A stretch of 6,709 nt of DNA from an uncultured Clostridia bacterium (lineage in GTDB: Bacteria; Bacillota; Clostridia; Oscillospirales; Butyricicoccaceae), in NCBI GenBank assembly GCA_945486175.1, contig CALYTA010000060.1:1-6709 (forward strand), in the 5' to 3' direction. Within the stretch, counting starts at the first letter, position 1, and every line of letters begins with the position of its first letter. Of this stretch, positions 1 to 5,806 are shown piece after piece. The notes under the pieces are model-generated. The model was not told the origin of the DNA, ran no database searches, and saw nothing but the letters and a program-made list of their open reading frames with translations. A program made the translations under genes and the position numbers.

Positions 1-269
1 AGGTCGACGTTATGGTTCCGGAGGAATACATGGGCGACGTTATCGGCGACCTGAATTCCCGCCGTGGCCAGATCCAGGGCATGGAGCCGCGCGGCGCCGT
101 ACAGGCAATTTCCGCAGCAGTTCCGCTGTCCGAAATGTTCGGTTACGCGACCGACCTTCGTTCCCGTTCCCAGGGCCGCGGCCAGTATGTCATGCAGCCG
201 AGCCACTACGCGGAGATCCCGAAGTCCATTCAGGAGAAGATCATCGCAGGCCGCAACAAGCAGGGCTAA
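1..269 (+). CDS. fusA: Elongation factor G, C-terminal end (partial)
   Basis: This is the last 88 codons of translation elongation factor G, the GTPase that moves tRNAs and mRNA through the ribosome after each peptide bond. The reading frame enters from the left edge (first full codon at position 3) and stops at TAA 267-269. The visible part is domain V, the ribosome-contacting domain. It carries the family block [17 protein letters not shown], then [20 protein letters not shown] and the [12 protein letters not shown] stretch typical of bacterial EF-G C-termini. The GTPase domain lies outside the window. tuf follows 91 nt downstream in the same direction, the usual end of a str-type operon (rpsL-rpsG-fusA-tuf). 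No terminator is seen between them, so read-through into tuf is likely. Identification is firm. Which fusA copy this is, if the genome has several, cannot be told. Confidence 0.95.
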   Translation, partial: VDVMVPEEYMGDVIGDLNSRRGQIQGMEPRGAVQAISAAVPLSEMFGYATDLRSRSQGRGQYVMQPSHYAEIPKSIQEKIIAGRNKQG

Positions 270-280
270 TTCCAAAGGTT

Positions 281-302
281 ATGCTTGCTTTTTGGCAGGC
301 AT
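281..302 (+). other. Hairpin between fusA and tuf
   Basis: ATGCTTGC (281-288) can pair with GCAGGCAT (295-302) around a six-base loop (TTTTTG), giving an 8-bp stem with one G-U pair. No T-run follows the 3' arm, so it does not look like an intrinsic terminator. It could be an RNA processing or stability element, or chance. It overlaps the candidate tuf -35 element. Confidence 0.35.
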
Positions 303-313
303 TAAGATACAAT
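285..313 (+). promoter_or_regulatory. Candidate sigma-A-type promoter for tuf
   Basis: TTGCTT (285-290) and TACAAT (308-313) are separated by exactly 17 bp. The -10 matches the consensus at 5 of 6 positions, the -35 only at 3 of 6. It would allow tuf to be transcribed separately from fusA, with a leader of roughly 40 nt. The weak -35 and its overlap with a hairpin keep confidence modest. Confidence 0.4.
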
Positions 314-343
314 AAGTCTGTAATGACTATGTCCCTATCATAC

Positions 344-351
344 AAAGGAGG
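344..351 (+). promoter_or_regulatory. Strong ribosome binding site of tuf
   Basis: AAAGGAGG lies 9 nt before the tuf ATG, a near-perfect Shine-Dalgarno sequence. It fits the very high expression expected for EF-Tu and fixes the start at 361. Confidence 0.9.
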
Positions 352-360
352 ATAACAACA

Positions 361-1563
361 ATGGCAAAGGAAAAGTACGTAAGAGACCTGCCTCATGTTA
401 ACATTGGCACCATCGGCCATGTCGACCACGGCAAGACCACCCTTACCGCTGCAATCACCAAGGTTCTCGCTCTGGAAGGCGAAGCTGAGGTTATGAAGTA
501 TGATGAGATCGATAAGGCTCCGGAAGAGAAGGAGCGTGGCATCACCATCAACACCGCTCACGTCGAGTACAAGACCAAGAATCGTCACTACGCACACGTT
601 GACTGCCCGGGCCATGCCGACTACGTTAAGAACATGATCACCGGCGCTGCTCAGATGGACGGTGCAATCCTGGTCGTTTCTTCCGCTGACGGCCCGATGC
701 CGCAGACCCGTGAGCACATCCTGCTGGCTCGCCAGGTAGGCGTTCCGTACATCGTTGTCTTCATGAACAAGGTTGACCAGGTAGACGACGAGGAGCTGCT
801 GGATCTCGTAGAGATGGAAATCCGTGAGCTGCTGAGCGACTACGAGTTCCCGGGCGACGACATTCCGATCATCCGCGGCACCGCTCTGGGCGTTCTGGAG
901 TGCGAGTCCACCGATCCGAATGCACCGGAGTACGCTTGCATCCATGAGCTGATGGACGCTGTCGACGAATACATTCCGACCCCGGAGCGTAAGTCTGACC
1001 TGCCGTTCCTGATGCCGGTCGAGGACGTATTCTCCATCACCGGTCGTGGTACCGTTGCTACCGGCCGTGTAGAGCGTGGCCAGATCAAGATGGGCGAAGA
1101 AGTTGAAATCGTCGGCCTGATGGACGCTCCGCGCAAGACCGTTGTTACCGGTATCGAGATGTTCCGCAAGCTGCTCGACTACGCTGAAGCCGGCGACAAC
1201 ATCGGCACCCTGCTGCGTGGTATCCAGAAGAACGAGGTCGAGCGTGGCCAGGTTATCGCTAAGCCGGGCTCCATTCATCCGCATACCAAGTTCAAGGGCC
1301 AGGTATACGTTCTGAAGAAGGAAGAAGGCGGCCGTCATACTCCGTTCTTCAACAACTACCGTCCGCAGTTCTACTTCCGTACCACCGACGTTACCGGTGT
1401 TATCTCCCTGCCGGAAGGCGTTGAGATGTGCATGCCTGGCGATAACGTCGACATGGACGTTGAGCTGATCACCCCGATCGCTATCGAGAAGGGCCTGCGT
1501 TTCGCTATCCGTGAGGGCGGCAGAACCGTTGGTTCCGGCGTCGTTACCGAGATCTACGAATAA
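361..1563 (+). CDS. tuf: Elongation factor Tu
   Basis: This encodes the complete 400-residue EF-Tu, the GTPase that carries aminoacyl-tRNA to the ribosomal A site. All GTPase motifs are visible: G1 GHVDHGKT (19-26), switch I RGITI (59-63), G3 DCPGHAD (81-87, including the catalytic His85), G4 NKVD (136-139) and G5 RGTAL (172-176, where SAL is commoner). Domains 2 and 3 are intact: the [13 protein letters not shown] block begins near residue 229, GGRHTPFF and [14 protein letters not shown] follow, and the protein ends in the family's [14 protein letters not shown] tail. Length matches the bacterial family (about 393-400). The start is supported by AAAGGAGG 9 nt upstream. It lies directly after fusA and before a strong terminator. 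Codon use is strongly biased (GGC, CTG, CGT), as expected for a very highly expressed gene. Confidence 0.98.
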   Translation: MAKEKYVRDLPHVNIGTIGHVDHGKTTLTAAITKVLALEGEAEVMKYDEIDKAPEEKERGITINTAHVEYKTKNRHYAHVDCPGHADYVKNMITGAAQMDGAILVVSSADGPMPQTREHILLARQVGVPYIVVFMNKVDQVDDEELLDLVEMEIRELLSDYEFPGDDIPIIRGTALGVLECESTDPNAPEYACIHELMDAVDEYIPTPERKSDLPFLMPVEDVFSITGRGTVATGRVERGQIKMGEEVEIVGLMDAPRKTVVTGIEMFRKLLDYAEAGDNIGTLLRGIQKNEVERGQVIAKPGSIHPHTKFKGQVYVLKKEEGGRHTPFFNNYRPQFYFRTTDVTGVISLPEGVEMCMPGDNVDMDVELITPIAIEKGLRFAIREGGRTVGSGVVTEIYE

Positions 1564-1570
1564 TTTATAG

Positions 1571-1585
1571 TATCTCTTTGAGATA
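1571..1585 (+). other. Short hairpin in the tuf 3' UTR
   Basis: TATCTC (1571-1576) and GAGATA (1580-1585) form a perfect 6-bp stem with a TTT loop, 7 nt after the tuf stop and 11 nt before the main terminator. It lacks a T-run. It could protect the mRNA end or be incidental. Confidence 0.4.
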
Positions 1586-1596
1586 ACGCACATTTT

Positions 1597-1629
1597 GTCC
1601 CGTCCGGATACATCCGGACGGGACTTTTT
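1597..1629 (+). terminator. Intrinsic terminator of tuf
   Basis: GTCCCGTCCGGA (1597-1608) pairs perfectly with TCCGGACGGGAC (1613-1624) around a four-base TACA loop, followed immediately by TTTTT. This 12-bp GC-rich stem is a textbook Rho-independent terminator. It ends the fusA-tuf unit and insulates recD2. Confidence 0.95.
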
Positions 1630-1639
1630 GCGTGTTCCG

Positions 1640-1648
1640 TGCTATAAT
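1640..1648 (+). promoter_or_regulatory. Extended -10 promoter of recD2
   Basis: TGCTATAAT at 1640-1648 is a perfect extended -10 element (TGn plus consensus TATAAT). The region where a -35 would lie (about 1619-1626) is the 3' arm of the tuf terminator and has no TTGACA-like hexamer. The promoter would therefore rely on the extended -10. Expected transcription start is near 1655, giving a leader of only about 27 nt before recD2. Confidence 0.7.
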
Positions 1649-1668
1649 AGGAGGGCAGAAATTTTGAC

Positions 1669-1674
1669 GGAGGA
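1669..1674 (+). promoter_or_regulatory. Ribosome binding site of recD2
   Basis: GGAGGA lies 7 nt before the ATG at 1682. It decides the start: the frame is open back to 1595 but has no such site there, and the upstream part would be encoded inside the tuf terminator. Confidence 0.85.
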
Positions 1675-1681
1675 CAGGATT

Positions 1682-3943
1682 ATGGACAACGAGCTGCAAA
1701 GCATCAGCGGCACGGTGGATGCGGTGATTTATCAGAATGAAGACAACGGCTATGCCGTCATCCGTGTGGTTGCAGACGGCGGCGAGGAGGTAACGGCAGT
1801 CGGCACGCTGCCGCAAATCTGTCTCGGCGAGGAGCTGATGCTGACCGGACACTGGGTTACCCATGCCTCTTACGGCGAACAGTTCCAGACGGAATATTTT
1901 GAGCGCCGTATGCCTGCCACGGTCAAGGGCATTGCAGATTACCTGTCCTCCGGCATTGTCAAGGGCATCGGCCCAAAGCTCGCACGCAAAATCGCAGACC
2001 GCTTTGGCGAGGAAACCTTTGAGGTCATGGCAAATGAGCCGGAGCGTCTGACCTGCATCAGCGGCATTACGGCGCGCAAGGCAGAGTCCATCGGCGAGCA
2101 GTTCCGTCATCAGACGTCTATGCGCCGCCTGATGGAGTTTTTGATGGAGAATGAGCTTCCGCCGCAGCTGGCGGCGCGGCTGTACAAGCGGTATAAGGAA
2201 TCTGCGATCGAGCATGTCATGGAAAACCCGTATTTGCTGTGCGGAGAGGAATTTGAAGTGGATTTCACGGCGGCGGATACGCTGGCGCTGTCACAGGGCA
2301 TGGCCCTGGACAGCCCGGAACGACTGAAGGCGGGAATCCTGTATACGCTCCGATTCAATCTGACCAACGGACATACGTTTATTCCAAGGGACAAGCTGCT
2401 TGCCACATCGAGCCGCCTGTTGCAGGATGAGGACGGCTTTGAGCCGGAGGCAGAGCTGTTGGACGATGCCTTTGCACAGTTGGAAGATACCGGACGGCTG
2501 GTATGTGAGCATATCTGCCGCCGCGATGCGGTCTATCTGGGGCCGATGCACGAGGCAGAGGTATTTGTGGCGGATTATCTCTCCGAATTGTCGGATGCGG
2601 AATTTGAATATGAGTTTGATGTGCGCGAGCTGCTCGATTCGCTGGAGGAAAACAGCGCAATCACCTATGCGCCGCGGCAGCGGCAGGCGATTGAATGGGC
2701 GGCACGGTATGGACTGGTGATTCTGACCGGCGGCCCTGGCACGGGCAAGACAACGACCGTGCGCGGCATGCTGGAATTTTTCGATGCGGTCGGGCTGGAG
2801 ACCGTGCTGGCCGCGCCAACCGGGCGCGCGGCAAAGCGCCTGAGCGAGCTGTGCGGGCGCGAGGCAAAGACCATCCACCGCCTGCTTGAAGCGGGATACC
2901 GCGGCGCGGACCCGCATGCGGCATTTGCCCGCAACAAAGAGAACCCGCTGGAATGCGATGTTGTGATTCTCGACGAGGTGTCGATGATCGATATTGTGCT
3001 GATGCAGGCGCTGCTTGAGGCATTGCGGCCGGAAACGCGGCTGATTCTGGTGGGCGATGCCGACCAGCTGCCGCCGGTCGGCCCGGGCAATTTCCTGCGC
3101 GACTGCATCGGCTCCGAGCGCATTCACACGGTCGAGCTGGACGAGATTTTCCGTCAGGCACAGCAGAGTGCGATTGTGCGCAACGCGCATGCCATCAACC
3201 ATGGAGAAATGCCGGTCAGCGGCGGACGCGACGGCGATTTCTTCATTATGAAGCAGCGCAGTGCGGATGATGTCATGGCGACTGTCGTGGAGCTGTGCCG
3301 CAAGCGCCTGCCGGATTATTATGGCTTTTCGCCTGACCAGATTCAGGTGCTGACACCCTCCCGCCGACAGGCGGCAGGCACGCACCAGCTCAACCGCATG
3401 CTGCAGGAGGCACTCAATCCGGCGGAACATGGCAAACCGGAAAAGCGTTATGGTGATACCGTATTCCGGCTCGGTGACCGCGTCATGCAGGTGCGCAACA
3501 ATTATGACATTGTGTGGGAAAAGCAGGATGACCCGGATGAGGTCGGCTCAGGCATGTTCAACGGCGATGTCGGACGGATTGTCGGCATTTCCCTGCCGGA
3601 GGAGAGCATGCTCATCCAGTTCGATGACAAGCTGGCGCATTATTCCTTCGACATGCTCAGCGAGCTGGAGCTGGCATATGCGATGACTGTGCACAAGTCA
3701 CAGGGCAGTGAATTTGACGCGGTGATTGTCGCGCTGCCCCACGGCATTGGCAGGCGGCTGCTCACGCGCAACATCCTGTATACGGCGATTACGCGCGCCA
3801 AGAAGCTGCTGGTGCTCGTCGGCGATCCGGCAGTGACGGAGACCATGGTGAACACCAACACGCGCAACCGGCGCTACAGCGCGCTGCGTGCACGGCTCAT
3901 CCGCAGTGCAAAGGAGCCGGAGCAGATGGGGCTGGAGGAATGA
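1682..3943 (+). CDS. recD2: RecD2-family ATP-dependent 5'-3' DNA helicase
   Basis: This encodes a 753-residue superfamily 1B helicase of the RecD2 type, the stand-alone RecD relative of bacteria lacking RecBCD, implicated in DNA repair and replication-fork maintenance. An N-terminal OB-like segment (about 7-75) is followed by tandem helix-hairpin-helix motifs (GIVKGIGPKLARKI at 91-104; a second at about 123-137). These mark RecD2 rather than RecD. Helicase motifs run in order: Q motif region RQRQAI (332-337), Walker A GGPGTGKTT (350-358, Lys356), motif Ia APTGRAAKRL (378-387), Walker B DEVSM (431-435), motif III GDADQLPPVG (458-467), LDEIFRQ, MTVHKSQGSE (668-677) and motif VI YTAITRA (700-706). 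All catalytic residues are present, so it should be active. The stop overlaps the comF start by ATGA. The start at 1682 is set by GGAGGA and by homology of the N-terminus. Confidence 0.95.
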   Translation: MDNELQSISGTVDAVIYQNEDNGYAVIRVVADGGEEVTAVGTLPQICLGEELMLTGHWVTHASYGEQFQTEYFERRMPATVKGIADYLSSGIVKGIGPKLARKIADRFGEETFEVMANEPERLTCISGITARKAESIGEQFRHQTSMRRLMEFLMENELPPQLAARLYKRYKESAIEHVMENPYLLCGEEFEVDFTAADTLALSQGMALDSPERLKAGILYTLRFNLTNGHTFIPRDKLLATSSRLLQDEDGFEPEAELLDDAFAQLEDTGRLVCEHICRRDAVYLGPMHEAEVFVADYLSELSDAEFEYEFDVRELLDSLEENSAITYAPRQRQAIEWAARYGLVILTGGPGTGKTTTVRGMLEFFDAVGLETVLAAPTGRAAKRLSELCGREAKTIHRLLEAGYRGADPHAAFARNKENPLECDVVILDEVSMIDIVLMQALLEALRPETRLILVGDADQLPPVGPGNFLRDCIGSERIHTVELDEIFRQAQQSAIVRNAHAINHGEMPVSGGRDGDFFIMKQRSADDVMATVVELCRKRLPDYYGFSPDQIQVLTPSRRQAAGTHQLNRMLQEALNPAEHGKPEKRYGDTVFRLGDRVMQVRNNYDIVWEKQDDPDEVGSGMFNGDVGRIVGISLPEESMLIQFDDKLAHYSFDMLSELELAYAMTVHKSQGSEFDAVIVALPHGIGRRLLTRNILYTAITRAKKLLVLVGDPAVTETMVNTNTRNRRYSALRARLIRSAKEPEQMGLEE

Positions 3944-4581
3944 GAGCGCTGACGCTGCTGTATCCGCCGGAGTGTATGGTGTGCAGGCAGAAAATTGAGG
4001 AGGAACAGCATGGGCTGTGTCCGGGCTGCCGCAGCCGTCTGGAGGGGCAGATGCGGGCGCTGTATTGTCCGGCACCGGAGAACACGGATGCGCTGGTGTG
4101 TGCCGCGCCGTATGACGGACGCTTCCGGCGTGCGGTTTTAGATTATAAATTTAACCATCGGTATGCGTATGGCAGGCCGCTTGCGGAGCTGGCCGCGCGG
4201 GCATGGGAGCTGCATCACATGCCCCGGCCGGAGCTGGTTACCTGCGTGCCGATCAGCCTGACGCATGCACATGAGCGCGGCTTTAATCAGAGCAAGGAAC
4301 TGGCAGCGTGCATCGCGGCACAGTGGGATGTCCCGTTTGCGGAAACACTGCGCAGGCGGGTACTCGCGCGCCGACAGTCTGACCTGCATGCAGAGGAGCG
4401 CTGGCGCAATGCCCGACGTGCCTTTTTCCCGCGCAGCTCGGCGGATGTCAACGGAAAGACTGTCCTGCTGGTCGATGATATTGTCACGACAGGCGCGACA
4501 GTCAGCACATGTGCGGGCATTTTGCGCGAAATGGGAGCTGTGCGCGTCTGGGTGCTCTCTGTGGCGAAAACAGTGCAATAA
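3940..4581 (+). CDS. comF: ComF family protein (phosphoribosyltransferase fold)
   Basis: This 213-residue protein belongs to the ComF/GntX family: a zinc-ribbon followed by a type I phosphoribosyltransferase domain. In naturally competent bacteria ComF is cytoplasmic and needed for DNA uptake or for processing incoming single strands; in others its role is unclear. The zinc ligands are Cys12/Cys15 (CMVC) and Cys27/Cys30 (CPGC). The family block HERGFNQSKELA lies near residues 110-121, RRQSDL and RWRNARRAF follow, and the PRPP-binding loop is VDDIVTTGAT (178-187, Asp179/Asp180). The length is typical. The start overlaps the recD2 stop (ATGA). Its nearest GGAGG (3934-3938) is only 1 nt from the ATG, so initiation probably relies on re-initiation by ribosomes finishing recD2. 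Competence in this organism cannot be inferred from comF alone. Confidence 0.93.
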   Translation: MRALTLLYPPECMVCRQKIEEEQHGLCPGCRSRLEGQMRALYCPAPENTDALVCAAPYDGRFRRAVLDYKFNHRYAYGRPLAELAARAWELHHMPRPELVTCVPISLTHAHERGFNQSKELAACIAAQWDVPFAETLRRRVLARRQSDLHAEERWRNARRAFFPRSSADVNGKTVLLVDDIVTTGATVSTCAGILREMGAVRVWVLSVAKTVQ

Positions 4582-4591
4582 TAAGTTTCTG

Positions 4592-4620
4592 ATCGACAAA
4601 AAACGACGAGCTCTGTCGAA
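4592..4620. promoter_or_regulatory. Possible pair of Spo0A-box-like sites
   Basis: TGTCGAA, the Spo0A box core, occurs on the + strand at 4614-4620. A one-mismatch copy, TGTCGAT, lies on the - strand at 4592-4598. Their centres are 22 bp apart (about two helical turns), each beside an A/T-tract, in the gap between comF and the mreB-like gene. Exact cores also occur within recD2 and murC coding sequence, so chance is possible. Confidence 0.3.
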
Positions 4621-4663
4621 CAAAAAAGCAGCATCCTGTGTATCAGTGCTGTCCAAACCGGCA

Positions 4664-4669
4664 TATACT
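4664..4669 (+). promoter_or_regulatory. Weak candidate -10 for the mreB-like gene
   Basis: TATACT matches TATAAT at 5 of 6 positions and lies 43 bp before the mreB-like ATG. No convincing -35 is found 16-18 bp upstream. No + strand terminator is visible after comF either, so the gene may simply be read from the recD2 promoter. Confidence 0.25.
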
Positions 4670-4692
4670 GTTGTGTAACCCGGAAAACGGAC

Positions 4693-4698
4693 AGGAGG
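4693..4698 (+). promoter_or_regulatory. Ribosome binding site of the mreB-like gene
   Basis: AGGAGG lies 8 nt before the ATG at 4707. It selects this start over an in-frame ATG at 4638, which lacks a site and would add 23 residues unlike any MreB N-terminus. Confidence 0.9.
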
Positions 4699-4706
4699 GA
4701 CACAGG

Positions 4707-5726
4707 ATGTTTGAGTTTGGCATGGATTTGGGAACATCGTCGGTGCTGCTGTACCGGCAGGGAAAGGGAATTGTCCTGCGCGAGCCATCGGTGGTCGCGG
4801 TGCGCCGCAGAAGCGGACAGGTTGTCAGTGTCGGACAGACGGCGCGGGATATGCTCGGCCGGACACCGGAGGATCTGCTTGCCGTGCGGCCGGTGCGCGG
4901 GGGTGTCATCACCGACTGTGAAATTGCCGGCATCATGGCGCGCACCATGCTGAAGCGCGCGGGCTGTGGCGGCGTATTCCGCCCCAATCTGCTCATCTGT
5001 GTCCCGCCACTGGTGTCCGAGCTGGAGGAACGCGCAGTGATCGATGCGGGCATGCAGGCGGGCGCGTCCCGGGTCTATCTGATGGAACAGCCGGTTGCCG
5101 CAGCCGCAGGTGCAGGCGTTGATCCGCACAGCCCGAAGGGCACGCTGGTCGTGGATATCGGCGGCGGAACGACGGATATTGCCGTGATTTCCATGGGTGC
5201 AGTCGTGCGGGCGGCATCCATCCGCATTGCGGGCGACAGCTGTGACAATGCGGTGCAGGCCTATATGAGAGAGGCACATGATCTGTACATCGGGCTGTCC
5301 ACTGCGGAATACATCAAATGTGAGATCGGCGGCGTGCTGCCGCGCGAAGAGGAAAAACAGCTCACCGTACGCGGACGGCGCGTATCCGATGGGCTCCCCG
5401 CCTGTGTGGCGGTTACGTCGGGCGAATTGATTCCCATCCTGTGTGAACAGGCAGAACAGATTCTCTCCGCCATCTGTGAGCTGATTGAAATTACGCCGCC
5501 GGAACTGGTCGGAGACCTGACAGAAACCGGTCTGGTGCTGGCAGGCGGAGGCTCCAGGCTGTATGGCATTGACAGCTATCTGTCACAGGAGCTGGGACTG
5601 GAGACACATTGTTCTGACGACCCGGAGGCATGTGTGATCCAGGGGACAAGCCGGGTTCTGGGCAGATTAAAGGATCGCAAAGAGGGCACCATCAATATTG
5701 CGCGCCGCAGGCAGGGGATCATATGA
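4707..5726 (+). CDS. Divergent MreB/Mbl-family bacterial actin
   Basis: This 339-residue protein is an MreB-family actin homologue. Such proteins form membrane-associated filaments that organise sidewall peptidoglycan synthesis. Length matches MreB/Mbl. Visible landmarks are phosphate-1 DLGTSS (7-12), EPSVVAV, the ICVPP block, phosphate-2 DIGGGTTDIAV (150-160), the AGDSCD and STAEYIKCEIG region, and the adenosine motif LAGGGS near residue 280. Several normally conserved spots differ: DLGTANT reads DLGTSSV, the LIEEPMAAAIGAG block reads MEQPVAAAAGAG (Gln128 where Glu is usual), and IGE-x-TAE reads IGLSTAE. mreC and mreD are not adjacent; instead it follows recD2-comF by 125 nt. It is probably a secondary paralogue rather than the main MreB, so I give no gene symbol. 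Its last six codons lie within a terminator hairpin. Confidence 0.9.
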   Translation: MFEFGMDLGTSSVLLYRQGKGIVLREPSVVAVRRRSGQVVSVGQTARDMLGRTPEDLLAVRPVRGGVITDCEIAGIMARTMLKRAGCGGVFRPNLLICVPPLVSELEERAVIDAGMQAGASRVYLMEQPVAAAAGAGVDPHSPKGTLVVDIGGGTTDIAVISMGAVVRAASIRIAGDSCDNAVQAYMREAHDLYIGLSTAEYIKCEIGGVLPREEEKQLTVRGRRVSDGLPACVAVTSGELIPILCEQAEQILSAICELIEITPPELVGDLTETGLVLAGGGSRLYGIDSYLSQELGLETHCSDDPEACVIQGTSRVLGRLKDRKEGTINIARRRQGII

Positions 5727-5743
5727 TTCCCCGCCTGTTTTTT
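5708..5743 (+). terminator. Intrinsic terminator of the recD2-comF-mreB-like unit
   Basis: The arms 5708-5720 and 5725-5737 pair around a four-base ATAT loop, with one A-C mismatch and one G-U pair, followed by six T residues (5738-5743). The mreB-like stop codon TGA (5724-5726) lies in the loop and 3' arm, so the terminator overlaps the end of the coding sequence. Confidence 0.85.
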
Positions 5744-5756
5744 GTATGGCGCAGAG

Positions 5757-5791
5757 AAAAAGACCGCCTGCAATCAAATTGCAGGCGGTCT
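5757..5791 (-). terminator. Intrinsic terminator of the cytidylate-kinase-like gene
   Basis: AGACCGCCTGCAAT (5761-5774) and its perfect reverse complement (5778-5791) form a 14-bp stem with a three-base loop. On the - strand the stem runs into a T-run (A residues at 5757-5761 on +). It lies 15 nt beyond the stop of the reverse-strand gene. On the + strand the next T-run starts 6 nt after the stem, so action is probably mainly on the - strand. Confidence 0.9.
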
Positions 5792-5806
5792 GCTGTGTTT
5801 TTACAT

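Noticed and set aside
241..1593. Long open frame on the - strand opposite tuf (about 450 codons)
   Set aside because: It is a shadow of the strongly codon-biased tuf gene, has no recognisable domain and no ribosome site. The - strand frames opposite recD2 (for example 2291-3430) are dismissed for the same reason.
1595..1681. Upstream in-frame extension of recD2 by 29 codons from a TTG
   Set aside because: It would be encoded within the tuf terminator hairpin and upstream of the likely transcription start, has no ribosome site, and does not resemble a RecD2 N-terminus. ATG 1682 has GGAGGA at good spacing.
3920..3940. RecD2 C-terminal tail EQMGLEE as a possible sliding-clamp binding motif
   Set aside because: It has the Gln and Leu spacing but lacks the hydrophobic or aromatic residue that ends the usual QLxLF-type motif.
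4650..4693. Possible long stem pairing TGTCC/GGACA and CCGG/CCGG that abuts the mreB-like ribosome site
   Set aside because: The pairs are short and interrupted by an internal A-rich loop and an 18-base terminal loop. Stability is doubtful, and a transcript starting near 4676 would not contain it.
4638..4706. In-frame ATG 23 codons before the mreB-like start
   Set aside because: No ribosome site precedes it and the added residues do not look like MreB. ATG 4707 has AGGAGG and gives the normal family N-terminus.
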